64,000 nucleotides of DNA. It comes from Methylococcales symbiont of Iophon sp. n. MRB-2018. Its GTDB lineage: Bacteria; Pseudomonadota; Gammaproteobacteria; Methylococcales; Methylomonadaceae. The stretch covers positions 21,870-85,869 of the forward strand of contig QPIL01000119.1 in the NCBI GenBank assembly GCA_003666325.1, in the 5' to 3' direction. The translations under genes and the position numbers were made by a program. Positions 10,688 to 19,610 of the stretch are shown here, one piece after another. The notes beneath the pieces are model-generated. The model searched no databases, was not told the origin of the DNA, and was given only the letters and a program-made list of their open reading frames with translations. The stretch's first letter is position 1, and each line of letters opens with the position of its first letter.

Positions 10688-10714
10688 ACTCTATATCATA
10701 TTTCGTTCACTTTG

Positions 10715-11377
10715 ATGATTAGTACCTTAATAAATCGGTTAATTGCTATTACTAAAAGAAGTTTTAACAGCTTTTATTATTTGGGCAGAGAGTCTCTATT
10801 TGGACATCATAAACGCGATATTGTGGTTATACATGTTGAGCAGGCATGCAATAGCCTTAAAAGTACCCGTGACCAGTTTCAAGATGCTTTGCAACAATTC
10901 AAAGATATAGTCAAGATAGAGCAAACGTCACTGGATCATCGTTATATGTTATTAAAGCGACAATATGAGTTTTGTCAGGCTAAAGCAGATGATGTCAATA
11001 GTCGAATTGCTATTATTGAAGAAGTGAGTGCTTCCTTGTTTAATGAATGGAATGAAGAGTTAGAACAATATTCCAATCCTGCCTTACGCATTAAAAGTCG
11101 ACAACAATTAAAAGCATCTAGGCAACAATATAATCGTTTGATTAAAACCATGCGAAAGGCAGAAAGTCGAATACATCTTGTTTTATCAGCCTTTAAAGAT
11201 CAGGTGCTTTTTTTAAAACATAATCTCAATGCTAAAGCTATTGCCGCTATTCAGCATGAGTTTGTGGAGATAGCAATAGACATCTCACAATTAATTGAAG
11301 CCATGGAAATTACCATTAATGAAGCCAGTCAATTTGTTTCAACATTAGTGGATAAAAAAGCACTACCATCGGCTTAA
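10715..11377 (+). CDS. DUF2959 coiled-coil protein
   Basis: The 220-residue protein matches the remembered profile of the DUF2959 family: a KRDIVV start, then QACNSLKSTRDQFQDALQQF, a mostly helical coiled-coil body with SLFNEWNEELEQYSN, MRKAESRIHLVLSAFKDQVL and LKHNLNAKAIA. Function is not known for the family. There is no convincing signal peptide; the N-terminal 25 residues are weakly hydrophobic. The frame also allows a TTG at 10712, but ATG 10715 follows directly. It ends three bases before mutL, so the two are probably co-transcribed. Confidence 0.85.
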   Translation: MISTLINRLIAITKRSFNSFYYLGRESLFGHHKRDIVVIHVEQACNSLKSTRDQFQDALQQFKDIVKIEQTSLDHRYMLLKRQYEFCQAKADDVNSRIAIIEEVSASLFNEWNEELEQYSNPALRIKSRQQLKASRQQYNRLIKTMRKAESRIHLVLSAFKDQVLFLKHNLNAKAIAAIQHEFVEIAIDISQLIEAMEITINEASQFVSTLVDKKALPSA

Positions 11378-11380
11378 GCC

Positions 11381-13198
11381 ATGCGAATTCAAACACTGCC
11401 TATACAACTAATCAATCAAATCGCTGCTGGTGAGGTGGTTGAACGACCATCGTCCATTGTCAAAGAACTGCTTGAAAATTGTTTTGATGCAGGTGCTACA
11501 CACATTCAGATAGATATTGAACAAGGTGGAATCCGACTGATAAAAGTGGGTGATAATGGTTGCGGTATTGTTAAAGAAGATTTGCCATTGGCACTATCAC
11601 GACATGCCACCAGTAAAATTTCTAGTTTACAGGATTTAGAATGTGTATCCAGTATGGGCTTTCGTGGAGAAGCTTTACCTAGTATTAGCTCGGTTGCAAG
11701 GCTTAGTTTGATATCTCGTACCGTTAAGGCAGAGTGCGCTTGGAAAGTCAGTGCCGATGGGTCTGAGAAAGATTTTAACCCACAGCCTGATCCACATCCT
11801 GCTGGAACTACTATTGAAGTCAGGGATTTATTCTATAATACGCCCGCCAGACGCAAGTTTTTAAAGACCGAAAAAACCGAGTTTTCTCATATTGAAAATC
11901 TGCTTAAAAAAATGGCTTTAAGTCGTTTTGATGTAGGCTTTGTGCTAAACCATAATCACCGTGAGATTATGAATTTAAAGCCAGCAGAATCTGTGCAACA
12001 ACAAGAAAAGCGTATTGCCAGTATTTGCAGTACCGCGTTTATGGAAAGTTCGGTTACTATTGATTTTGAAGCTTCAGGGATGCAATTATCAGGTTGGGTG
12101 GGCTTGCCTACATATTCACGCAGCCAGCCAGATATGCAGTTTTTTTACGTCAATGCTCGATTAATCAAAGACCGTCTGGTTTCTCATGCCATTAAGCAAG
12201 CCTATCGTGATGTTTTATTTCATGGTCGCCATCCTGTGTTTGTGCTTTATTTAAACTTAGATCCTACCTTGGTTGATGTCAATGCTCACCCTGCAAAACT
12301 TGAGGTGCGATTTAGAGAAGGGCGTACTGTCCATGATTTTTTATTTAAAGCACTGCATCGCTCATTAGCGGATGTTAGGCCAGGACAACAAAAAAATAGA
12401 GTCAATACTGAAGTGTTTACACCCATTGGTAATAGCAATAATACTTCTGTTGCCCATCTAAAACCTTCTCGTTTAGCAACAACTCCACCCCCTGTTCAGA
12501 GCTCTTTACCTATACAGGTAGAAGAACAAATAAAAGCGTATACTGCACTTTATCCTCAAGCTATTAACGAGAGTGATAGGCATAATGATTCTGCTACAGA
12601 ATCATTACAGAATATGCCGCCACTAGGCTATGCTATTGCCCATCTACACAGTATTTTTATCTTGTCTGAGACTGAAAAAGGCATTGTGCTGGTGGATGCA
12701 CATGCTGCCCATGAACGGGTATCTTATGAGCGATTAAAACAACAATATCATCAAGGATCAGTGCCTACCCAGCCCTTATTATTGCCTATTAAAATTCAGG
12801 TTAGTTCAGCGGAAGCTGATTTAGCCGAACAGCAGCATCAAATCTTTTTTTCTTTAGGGTTTGAAATCAATCGTTCTGGTCCAGAAACCATTGTTCTAAG
12901 ATCCACTCCAGCTTTGCTGCAAAAAGAAGATGTGGATACCCTTATTAAAGATATTTTGGCTGATATTGTTATTCACGGGATGAGTGATCGATTACTGGAA
13001 AGATGTAATGAAATATTGGCAACTATGGCTTGTCATGGGGCAGTCAGAGCAAAACGTAAATTAACTGTGGCAGAAATGAATGTTTTATTAAGGGATATGG
13101 AAAAAACCGAAAGAGCAGGGCAGTGTAACCACGGTCGCCCTACTTGGGTTGAGTTAAGTACATCAGATTTAGACAGGTTCTTCTTGCGTGGTCAATAA
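11381..13198 (+). CDS. mutL: DNA mismatch repair protein MutL, endonuclease type
   Basis: MutL couples MutS mismatch recognition to strand incision. The 605-residue protein has the GHKL ATPase motifs: ELLENCFDAGAT, GDNGCGI, RHATSKI and GFRGEALPSI. A variable linker (about 330-405) leads to the dimerisation domain. That domain contains DAHAAHERVSYE, a version of the DQHA(x)2E(x)4E metal-binding endonuclease motif, and the late motifs ACHGAVRAKRKL and GQCNHGRPT. These are present in MutL proteins that nick DNA themselves and absent from E. coli MutL. This predicts a MutH-independent repair system. It is followed by miaA after 12 bases, the classic mutL-miaA-hfq-hflX order. Confidence 0.97.
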   Translation: MRIQTLPIQLINQIAAGEVVERPSSIVKELLENCFDAGATHIQIDIEQGGIRLIKVGDNGCGIVKEDLPLALSRHATSKISSLQDLECVSSMGFRGEALPSISSVARLSLISRTVKAECAWKVSADGSEKDFNPQPDPHPAGTTIEVRDLFYNTPARRKFLKTEKTEFSHIENLLKKMALSRFDVGFVLNHNHREIMNLKPAESVQQQEKRIASICSTAFMESSVTIDFEASGMQLSGWVGLPTYSRSQPDMQFFYVNARLIKDRLVSHAIKQAYRDVLFHGRHPVFVLYLNLDPTLVDVNAHPAKLEVRFREGRTVHDFLFKALHRSLADVRPGQQKNRVNTEVFTPIGNSNNTSVAHLKPSRLATTPPPVQSSLPIQVEEQIKAYTALYPQAINESDRHNDSATESLQNMPPLGYAIAHLHSIFILSETEKGIVLVDAHAAHERVSYERLKQQYHQGSVPTQPLLLPIKIQVSSAEADLAEQQHQIFFSLGFEINRSGPETIVLRSTPALLQKEDVDTLIKDILADIVIHGMSDRLLERCNEILATMACHGAVRAKRKLTVAEMNVLLRDMEKTERAGQCNHGRPTWVELSTSDLDRFFLRGQ

Positions 13199-13210
13199 AT
13201 AACAGACCTT

Positions 13211-14149
13211 ATGCACCAATCAAATTTTCCACCCGCTATTTTTTTAATGGGGCCTACAGCAACGGGTAAATCAGACTTGGCTATACAGTTGGCTGATCAA
13301 TTTAATGGTGAGATTATCAGTGTTGATTCTGTTTTGGTTTATCAGGGAATGGATATTGGTACAGCAAAACCTACACTGGAAGAAAGGGCGGGAATAGCGC
13401 ATTACTTGATTGATATTCTTGACCCAGCAGAGGCATATTCAACAGGGAGTTTTAGACAATCTGCATTGCAATTAATGGAGCAAATTAGCGGCCGTGAAAA
13501 AATACCTATTTTAGTGGGCGGCACCATGCTTTATTTTAATGCTTTGTTAAAAGGCTTGGCTGAGTTGCCTAAAGCAAATCCTGAAATTCGACGAAAGCTG
13601 GATGAAGAATTAGCTGAATATGGCAAACAAGCCTTGTTTTCTAGGCTTAGGGCAGTTGACCCAGAATCTGCAGAAAGAATACACCCCAATGATCCCCAGC
13701 GGATTCAACGTGCTTTAGAGGTGTATGAAATCAGCGGTCAGACGATGAGTCATTTTTTTCATCAGGCACAAGCAGTGCCACTGCCTTATCGAAAAATAAA
13801 ATGTATTATTTCAACAGACGATAGAGCCTTATTGCATAAAAGAATTGCTATAAGATTTAAAGCTATGATTGCAGCCGGCTTTATTGATGAAGTAAACGCA
13901 CTCTATTTAAGAGCTGATTTATCGGAAAATTTACCAGCTATTAGAGCCGTTGGTTATCGACAGGCATGGGCATATCTTAATGGAGAGTATGATTTAGACA
14001 GGATGATAGAAAAAGCTATTATTGCTACCCGACAGTTGGCTAAAAGACAGTATACCTGGTTAAGAAGGGAAGTAGATTATATGCAAATAAATGCTTTTGA
14101 GAAAGGGCTGTCTAGCAGCGTTATTCAACGCTTAAAACCGCTTATTTAA
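13211..14149 (+). CDS. miaA: tRNA dimethylallyltransferase MiaA
   Basis: MiaA transfers a dimethylallyl group to A37 of tRNAs that read codons starting with U. The 312-residue protein has the P-loop GPTATGKSDLA near residue 13, the DSVLVYQGMDIGTAKPT motif near residue 38 (usually DSxQVYxGMDIGTAKP; Gln is Leu here), LVGGTMLYFNALLKGLAELP and the C-terminal RQLAKRQYTWLR signature. Lengths and spacing are normal. It lies between mutL and hfq. Confidence 0.97.
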   Translation: MHQSNFPPAIFLMGPTATGKSDLAIQLADQFNGEIISVDSVLVYQGMDIGTAKPTLEERAGIAHYLIDILDPAEAYSTGSFRQSALQLMEQISGREKIPILVGGTMLYFNALLKGLAELPKANPEIRRKLDEELAEYGKQALFSRLRAVDPESAERIHPNDPQRIQRALEVYEISGQTMSHFFHQAQAVPLPYRKIKCIISTDDRALLHKRIAIRFKAMIAAGFIDEVNALYLRADLSENLPAIRAVGYRQAWAYLNGEYDLDRMIEKAIIATRQLAKRQYTWLRREVDYMQINAFEKGLSSSVIQRLKPLI

Positions 14150-14216
14150 TAATGGAATTAAGTTAAAGTACTTTAACTTAATTCAATTGATCATACATTG
14201 TATTGTTATATACTAT

Positions 14217-14288
14217 GGAAATTGAAAATTGAAAATTGAAAATTGAAAGTTAAGAATTAAGAATTAAGAATTGAAAATTGAAAATTAA
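14217..14288. repeat. GAAAATT heptamer tandem tract in the hfq leader
   Basis: About ten units of a 7-bp repeat (GAAAATT with variants GAAAGTT, AAGAATT) fill the space between miaA and hfq and end about 8 bases before the hfq Shine-Dalgarno sequence. The unit differs in sequence from the AGTCTTT family but has the same period. Confidence 0.85.
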
Positions 14289-14309
14289 GAATAATAAAGG
14301 AGATTGCTT

Positions 14310-14549
14310 ATGCCAAAAAGTCAAAATTTACAGGATAACTTTTTAAACACACTGAGAAAAGAGCATATTCCTGTCTCTATTTTTCTTGTAAATGGTATAA
14401 AACTACAGGGTCGAGTAGATTCGTTTGATCAATATGTCATTATGCTTAAAAACACGGTGAGTCAAATGGTTTATAAACATGCAATATCGACCATTGTGCC
14501 AAGTAAACCAATAAAACTACCACGGGAAAATGAAAAAATTGATGTTTAA
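14310..14549 (+). CDS. hfq: RNA chaperone Hfq
   Basis: Hfq is a hexameric Sm-like ring that matches small RNAs to mRNAs. The 79-residue product begins [13 protein letters not shown]; the ATG at 14310 is preceded by AAAGGAG at 14296-14302, so the in-frame TTG at 14304 is not used. Sm1 and Sm2 motifs are clear: [25 protein letters not shown] and [17 protein letters not shown], with the Y-K-H poly-U contact residues. The C-terminal tail is very short compared with enterobacterial Hfq (102 residues). It sits between miaA and hflX. A heptamer repeat array lies directly upstream, where it could influence expression. Confidence 0.98.
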   Translation: MPKSQNLQDNFLNTLRKEHIPVSIFLVNGIKLQGRVDSFDQYVIMLKNTVSQMVYKHAISTIVPSKPIKLPRENEKIDV

Positions 14550-14569
14550 TAATTTTATGGAGTGTTTTT

Positions 14570-15838
14570 TTGTTTGATCGCCCAGGATCAGGTGAGCGGG
14601 CGATACTGATTCACCTATCTTTACATATAGGTCAGGAAGATTTATATGAGCTCAAAGAATTAGCTAAATCGGCAGGTGCAAAACCTGTTCATGTCATTAC
14701 AGGGGCGCGGCGGCGTCCAGATCCAAAATATTTCGTTGGTACAGGAAAACTTGAAGAAGTTAAAGATGCTATTACACTTTATCAGGCGGATATAGTTTTA
14801 GTTAATCATCCTCTAAGTCCTAGTCAAGAAAGAAACCTTGAGCAGGCGTTAGAGGTTAGAGTAGTCGATAGGAATGGTTTGATTTTGGATATTTTTGCCT
14901 TACGCGCCCAAACTTTTGAAGGAAAGTTGCAAGTAGAACTAGCACAGTTAAAACATTTATCGACACGACTTATTAGAGGTTGGACGCATCTTGAACGCCA
15001 AAAAGGCGGTATTGGTATGCGCGGGCCAGGGGAAACGCAGCTAGAAACAGATCGGCGTTTATTAAGTAATCGTATTAAATTGATTCAACAGCGTTTAGAG
15101 AAAGTTGCCAAACAACGTAGCCAAGGGCGAAGTAAAAGAAAAAAATCAGAAACCCCTTCCGTTTCATTTGTAGGCTATACCAACGCAGGAAAATCTACTT
15201 TATTCAATGCAATGACAGGTGCAGATATTTATGTTGCTGACCAACTATTTGCTACATTAGACCCAACACTCAGAAACTGTGCATTAGAAGAGGGTTCTGA
15301 GATTGTATTGGCAGATACGGTGGGTTTTATTCGGCATTTACCACATGAGTTAGTGGCTGCATTTAAGTCAACGCTACAAGAAGCCAGTGAAGCAGACCTA
15401 TTGCTACATCTGATAGATGCTAATGCAAAAGACAGGGATGAAACTATTTTTCAAGTGAATCAGGTGTTAGAAAGTATTGATGCTAATGAAATTCAGCAGT
15501 TACAAGTGTTTAATAAAATTGATTTGTTGGATAATGTAGAAGCACATATTGATTATGATGATGAAGGAAATCCCATAAAAGTCTGGTTGTCGGCTGAAAC
15601 TGGTGAAGGAGTTGAGTTATTGTTTCAGGCGTTGACAAAAATTTTTGCCACCTCCAAAGTGCGAAGAAAATGTATGCTTCAGCCTCATCAGGGCGGGATA
15701 AGAGCCCGTCTTTTTGATTGTGCCAAAATTATTGATGAGAAGGTAACTGATTTGGGTGGCTGGGATTTATCTATAGAAATAGATAAAAAGCATTTGGGCT
15801 TGTTAAAAACGGTAAAAGTTGAAGAGCTTGATGGATAA
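14570..15838 (+). CDS. hflX: GTPase HflX
   Basis: HflX is a ribosome-splitting GTPase acting under heat or antibiotic stress. The 422-residue protein starts MFDRPGSGERAILIHL like E. coli HflX, with a TTG start codon at 14570 preceded by TATGGAGTG. The HflX domain shows LEVRVVDRNGLILDIFALRA, LKHLSTRLIRGWTHLERQKGG and GMRGPGETQLETDRR. The GTPase domain follows with G1 GYTNAGKSTLFNAMTGA, G3 DTVGFI and G4 NKIDL. It is the last gene of the mutL-miaA-hfq-hflX cluster; hflK and hflC do not follow. Confidence 0.97.
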   Translation: MFDRPGSGERAILIHLSLHIGQEDLYELKELAKSAGAKPVHVITGARRRPDPKYFVGTGKLEEVKDAITLYQADIVLVNHPLSPSQERNLEQALEVRVVDRNGLILDIFALRAQTFEGKLQVELAQLKHLSTRLIRGWTHLERQKGGIGMRGPGETQLETDRRLLSNRIKLIQQRLEKVAKQRSQGRSKRKKSETPSVSFVGYTNAGKSTLFNAMTGADIYVADQLFATLDPTLRNCALEEGSEIVLADTVGFIRHLPHELVAAFKSTLQEASEADLLLHLIDANAKDRDETIFQVNQVLESIDANEIQQLQVFNKIDLLDNVEAHIDYDDEGNPIKVWLSAETGEGVELLFQALTKIFATSKVRRKCMLQPHQGGIRARLFDCAKIIDEKVTDLGGWDLSIEIDKKHLGLLKTVKVEELDG

Positions 15839-15957
15839 TATTACGGCTATTGTGATGCTTATTTTGCCAAGCCATAGCACATGGTTGGGAAAAGAAGATT
15901 AAAGAAACATTCAATAGTAGAATGAGCTACAGTGGATAAGCCATGAAAAATGTAAAA

Positions 15958-15990
15958 GCTGGGTTTCGCGTTACTGACGATATACCCAGC
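15958..15990. terminator. Hairpin between convergent hflX and rpe
   Basis: GCTGGGT (15958-15964) pairs with ACCCAGC (15984-15990). It lies between two convergent genes and just 24 bases from the rpe stop, so it may terminate both, but the tail is not T-rich. It also resembles a common dispersed intergenic palindrome. Confidence 0.4.
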
Positions 15991-16013
15991 AAATATTTGA
16001 ATTAATAGCTATA

Positions 16014-16682
16014 TTACACTTTTGCCATTTCTGCTCGCATATCAGTAATCACTTTTTTGTAATCTGGTTGGCTAAAAATTGCGGAACCAGCAACAAACAT
16101 ATCAGCACCAGCGGCTTTTATTTCAGCTATATTATCTACTTTTACGCCACCATCAATTTCCAAACGGATATCAAAACCGCTGTCGTCAATACGTTTTCTT
16201 GCTTGACGTAATTTATCCAGTGTTGCTGGAATAAATGATTGACCACCAAAACCAGGGTTAACCGACATTAATAAAATAATATCTACTTTGTCCATGACAT
16301 AATCAAGGTAGCTAAGCGGTGTTGCAGGGTTGAATACTAAGCCTGATTTACAACCCGTATCTCTTACCATTTGTAAAGAGCGGTCAATATGTGTAGATGC
16401 TTCTGGGTGGAAAGTAATCATGCTTGCACCCGCTTTAGCAAAATCAGGGATGATCCTGTCAACGGGTTGTACCATTAAATGCACATCAATTGGTGCGGTT
16501 ACGCCATGATTCCTAAGGGCTTGGCAAACTAATGGGCCAATAGTCAGGTTGGGTACAAAGTGATTGTCCATAACATCAAAATGGACAACATCAGCACCGC
16601 AGGCAAGGACGTTATCAACTTCTTCGCCCAATTTAGCAAAGTCCGCAGAAAGAATGGAAGGAGCTATCCAATTATCAGTCAT
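16014..16682 (-). CDS. rpe: Ribulose-phosphate 3-epimerase
   Basis: Rpe interconverts ribulose 5-phosphate and xylulose 5-phosphate in the pentose phosphate or ribulose monophosphate pathways. The 222-residue TIM-barrel protein shows [16 protein letters not shown], the metal site [34 protein letters not shown] and [12 protein letters not shown], all normal. An AGAGGATT ribosome binding site precedes the ATG. The next gene on this strand starts well upstream, so rpe appears to be monocistronic. Confidence 0.98.
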   Translation of the reverse strand: MTDNWIAPSILSADFAKLGEEVDNVLACGADVVHFDVMDNHFVPNLTIGPLVCQALRNHGVTAPIDVHLMVQPVDRIIPDFAKAGASMITFHPEASTHIDRSLQMVRDTGCKSGLVFNPATPLSYLDYVMDKVDIILLMSVNPGFGGQSFIPATLDKLRQARKRIDDSGFDIRLEIDGGVKVDNIAEIKAAGADMFVAGSAIFSQPDYKKVITDMRAEMAKV

Positions 16683-16737
16683 TTTATAATCCTCTTTATT
16701 TAAACAAGTTAATATTATTTTTTTTTTAGTTATTTTA

Positions 16738-16774
16738 AGGTTATCCCCTTTTCAAAAATAAAGGATATAACCTA
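16738..16774. other. Hairpin downstream of sufT
   Basis: AGGTTATCCCCTTT pairs imperfectly with AAAGGATATAACCT. It may end the ubiG-to-sufT transcript (minus strand), although no U-tract follows on that strand. Confidence 0.35.
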
Positions 16775-16776
16775 GC

Positions 16777-16846
16777 ACCTATTTTTAGCAAGCACATAAG
16801 GCACTATATCACACCATTTATTCTTGAAAATGGTATAAGTCGCTTT
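16777..16846. repeat. Partial copy of the TTATACCATATTCAA element
   Basis: Read on the minus strand this stretch runs CTTATACCATTTTCAAGAAT and continues to GCTAAAAATAGG, matching the left half of the inverted-repeat element at 43348-43518, including its internal CTAAAAATAGG motif. Confidence 0.65.
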
Positions 16847-16863
16847 AGAATCTGAACAGCTTA

Positions 16864-17409
16864 CTAAAATAAACCCAGTTGCACTTGTGCAACTTCCGAC
16901 ATCATTTCTCGACTCCAGGGAGGATCAAGTACAACTTCAACATCTACTGAGCTAACCCCAGGAAGGGCACGAATTGATTTTTCAACATCAGCTTGAATGA
17001 CAGGTCCCATACCACAGCCAGGAGCAGTTAAGGTCATTTTTATGTGTACATCATTACCTTCTTCTAAAGGCTCCACATCGCAGCCATAAACTAAACCTAA
17101 GTCTACAATATTAACGGGTATTTCAGGGTCATAAACAGTTTTCATCACTTCCCAACAATTTTTTTCTACGCCTTTTGCATCCGTTGCAGAGACTAATGTT
17201 TGTAGGGTATGAGATTCTTTGCCTAAGGCATCGGCATCAGTACCTGAAATACGCACCATGTGTCCATGTTTGGTGACTACCGTGTAGTTATCACCTAAGG
17301 ACTGATGGATAGTGACTTCTTCACCTTTACTTAAAGTGCCATGATTGCCATCAGGAATCATCACTATATTGACATCACGAGTTAAAATTATGCTTTCTCT
17401 AATCGCCAT
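16864..17409 (-). CDS. sufT: Fe-S assembly protein SufT (MIP18/DUF59 family)
   Basis: SufT/MIP18-type proteins take part in maturation of iron-sulfur proteins. The 181-residue product (start MAIRESIILTRD at 17409, since the longer frame overlaps the upstream gene) has an N-terminal domain (about 1-80) and a C-terminal DUF59 domain. The DUF59 domain has the hallmarks YDPEIPVNIVDLGLVYG and LTAPGCGMGP with the conserved Cys, and ends with DPPWSREMMSEVAQ. It begins four bases after the stop of the SDR gene. No other suf genes are present in the window. Confidence 0.92.
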   Translation of the reverse strand: MAIRESIILTRDVNIVMIPDGNHGTLSKGEEVTIHQSLGDNYTVVTKHGHMVRISGTDADALGKESHTLQTLVSATDAKGVEKNCWEVMKTVYDPEIPVNIVDLGLVYGCDVEPLEEGNDVHIKMTLTAPGCGMGPVIQADVEKSIRALPGVSSVDVEVVLDPPWSREMMSEVAQVQLGLF

Positions 17410-17413
17410 ATTG

Positions 17414-18160
17414 TTAATTAATATTAAATGTTTCTGCGTTAATTGTTTGTCCGGTAACACCTATACTTTCGGAGCTAAATAAATATTTATAAACATTAGA
17501 TAAGCTATCCATAGGAGCTAGTTTGCTTTTATCTTCTGCAGGAAATAATTTTTTACGCAGTGGGGAATTTGTAACACCAGGTACTAATGTATTAACACGA
17601 ATTTTTTGCTTTGCTTGGTTCTCATCAGCCAGTATTTTGGCAAATCCTTCCAACGCTATTTTAGAAACGCCATAGGCTCCACTGTACGCTTTGGGCGTTC
17701 TAACCATTGAGTCACTGGTAAAAACAATGGAGGCATGTTCACTTTTCTCTAAAACCGGTAGCAATACTCGACACAATAGAAACGGTGCATTCAAATTGAC
17801 ATTAAGTGTATGTCCCCAGTCTTTAGTTTGGTGAATTTCAATAGGTGTAAAAGCATTGAGTTCAACGGCTGAATGTAATAGTCCTTGTAGCGAGCCATAA
17901 GTTTTGTTTAGGGTGGCAGCAAGCTCTTCATACTGTACTTCATTAGCACCCGCTAAATCAAAAGGATAAAGGGTGGGTTGGGTAGCGCCAGACTCAACGA
18001 TTGCATCATAGACTTTTTCTAGTTTTGGAATGCTTTTATCCAATAATACAATATGCGCACCTTGTTGAGCCAGAGTCAAAGCTGCTGTACTTCCCAAGCC
18101 ACCACCTGCACCAGTAATTAATATAACATGGTTAGTTAATGGCATGTTGCTGTTATCCAT
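17414..18160 (-). CDS. SDR family oxidoreductase, YciK-like
   Basis: A 248-residue short-chain dehydrogenase. The Rossmann motif is LITGAGGGLGSTAALTLA, the partner NAG-like position is altered (LLHSAVELN), the catalytic Ser lies in VFTSDSM, and the YxxxK pair is in YSGAYGVSKIALEG. In Pseudomonas and relatives a YciK-type SDR follows the ubiG-mupP pair, as here. Substrate unknown. Its start overlaps the end of the phosphatase gene by 25 bases (an alternative ATG at 18145 would overlap less). Confidence 0.9.
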   Translation of the reverse strand: MDNSNMPLTNHVILITGAGGGLGSTAALTLAQQGAHIVLLDKSIPKLEKVYDAIVESGATQPTLYPFDLAGANEVQYEELAATLNKTYGSLQGLLHSAVELNAFTPIEIHQTKDWGHTLNVNLNAPFLLCRVLLPVLEKSEHASIVFTSDSMVRTPKAYSGAYGVSKIALEGFAKILADENQAKQKIRVNTLVPGVTNSPLRKKLFPAEDKSKLAPMDSLSNVYKYLFSSESIGVTGQTINAETFNIN

Positions 18161-18813
18161 GAAGTTAATTGTTCGGGAGATTCGATGAGTGCGTCAGCAC
18201 CCCAAGTATCAGGGGTATCATCAACTTTAAGATAGCCATAAACGGCAGCCAGTGTTTTCATGTTTGCATTTTTACCAGCAACAATGTCATGTAGGGCATC
18301 ACCAATATAAACACACTCTTCTGGCTTAACATTGGCTAATGAGCAAGCGGTAAATAATGGCTCCGAGTGTGGTTTTCTATTGGGGGTAGTATCTCCACTA
18401 ATGATGCAACTAGCGCGATTAGTCAAGTTTAGTGCTTTAACTAACGGCTGGGTAAAACGCTCACGTTTATTAGTCACTATTCCCCACTTTAAATTTAATG
18501 ATTCTATGGTATTTAATGTTTCATTTATTCCTGAAAAAAACTGACTGTATTGAGAAATATTGTGTTGATAGCAGTCGAGCATGGTATCCAGTATTTTGTT
18601 TCGTGTTTGCTGGTTGACACTTTCTTCCACACTGCTTTTTATCATGGTTTCTGCCCCAAAGGAAATTAAGGGTTTGACCTTAGTTGCAGTGACTTCATTA
18701 AAACCATATTGCAGTAATGCTTTGTTTAAACAAGCTATTAAGTCAGGTGCTGTATCAACCAGAGTGCCATCTAAATCAAATAACACACAGGATAATTTAA
18801 ACGATGATGACAT
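18136..18813 (-). CDS. HAD phosphatase of the Gph/MupP type
   Basis: The 225-residue HAD hydrolase has the nucleophile motif LFDLDGTLVDTAPDL near residue 10, the Thr motif VTNKRERF, the Lys segment KPHSEPL and the acidic loop VYIGDALHDIVAGKNA. Automated annotation would call it phosphoglycolate phosphatase. However, the ubiG - phosphatase - YciK-type SDR order is the context of Pseudomonas MupP, which dephosphorylates N-acetylmuramate 6-phosphate in peptidoglycan recycling. Sequence alone does not decide between the two. It shares one base with the ubiG stop region and is translationally coupled with both neighbours. Confidence 0.88.
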   Translation of the reverse strand: MSSSFKLSCVLFDLDGTLVDTAPDLIACLNKALLQYGFNEVTATKVKPLISFGAETMIKSSVEESVNQQTRNKILDTMLDCYQHNISQYSQFFSGINETLNTIESLNLKWGIVTNKRERFTQPLVKALNLTNRASCIISGDTTPNRKPHSEPLFTACSLANVKPEECVYIGDALHDIVAGKNANMKTLAAVYGYLKVDDTPDTWGADALIESPEQLTSWITATCH

Positions 18814-19520
18814 TATTGATGGCGCTGAAATGCAGCAATGTAATTAACATTAATATCCTTACCTAGGTTAAAACGTCTTTTAAATGGATTGTATTCAATA
18901 CCCACGATGCCTTTTAATTCAAGCCCTGCACTTCTAGCTGTTTGACTCAGTTCCGAAGGTTTGATAAATGTTTTATATTCATGGGTGCCTTTAGGTACCA
19001 TTTTTAACAGATGTTCAGCGGCAACAATAGCTAATAAATAAGCTTTTGGAACACGATTAAGGGTGGAGAAAAAAACCATACCTCCTGGTTTAACCAAGGT
19101 GGAACAAGCAGAGATGATAGAACCTGGGTCTGGCACATGTTCTAGCATTTCCATACATGTTACATGGTCAAAACATTGTGGCTCTTGTTCTGCCAGCGTT
19201 TCTGCACTGATTTTTTTGTACTCTGCATTAATGCCTGATTCCAATCCATGTAAATCGGCGACGTCAATTAAATCTTCGCTTAAATCAATACCTAAGGCAT
19301 CAGCTCCATTTTGGGCAAGACCTTCGGTAAGAATACCACCACCACAGCCCACATCGACAATACGTTTGCCTTGAATATCAGCATAATCCTTAATAAATCG
19401 AATTCTAAGCGGATTAATATCATGTAAGGTTTTAAACTCACCTTGAGGATCCCACCAACGCTCAGCTTGTGAACCAAATTTATCAATTTCGTGTTGATGT
19501 ACGTTTTCAGCTACTGTCAT
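18813..19520 (-). CDS. ubiG: Ubiquinone biosynthesis O-methyltransferase UbiG
   Basis: UbiG performs both O-methylations in ubiquinone synthesis. The 235-residue SAM methyltransferase has RWWDPQGEFKTLHDINPLR near the start, motif I VDVGCGGGILTEGLA, VTCMEMLEHVPDP and the typical insertion LAIVAAEHLLKMVPKGTHEYKTFIKPSEL. It is the first gene of a four-gene minus-strand operon (ubiG, HAD phosphatase, SDR, sufT). The ubiH and ubiI genes occur elsewhere in this window at 37.6-40 kb. Confidence 0.98.
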   Translation of the reverse strand: MTVAENVHQHEIDKFGSQAERWWDPQGEFKTLHDINPLRIRFIKDYADIQGKRIVDVGCGGGILTEGLAQNGADALGIDLSEDLIDVADLHGLESGINAEYKKISAETLAEQEPQCFDHVTCMEMLEHVPDPGSIISACSTLVKPGGMVFFSTLNRVPKAYLLAIVAAEHLLKMVPKGTHEYKTFIKPSELSQTARSAGLELKGIVGIEYNPFKRRFNLGKDINVNYIAAFQRHQ

Positions 19521-19565
19521 AATTCTACATTATTTGATTGATGTAGTAGTTTACTCTATTGCTAG

Positions 19566-19607
19566 CTTATACCATATTCAAAAAATAAATAGACTAATAT
19601 AGTGCTT
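19566..19607. repeat. Partial copy of the TTATACCATATTCAA element
   Basis: The bases match the left arm of the element at 43348-43518, then run directly into the heptamer array. Confidence 0.65.
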
Positions 19608-19610
19608 ATA

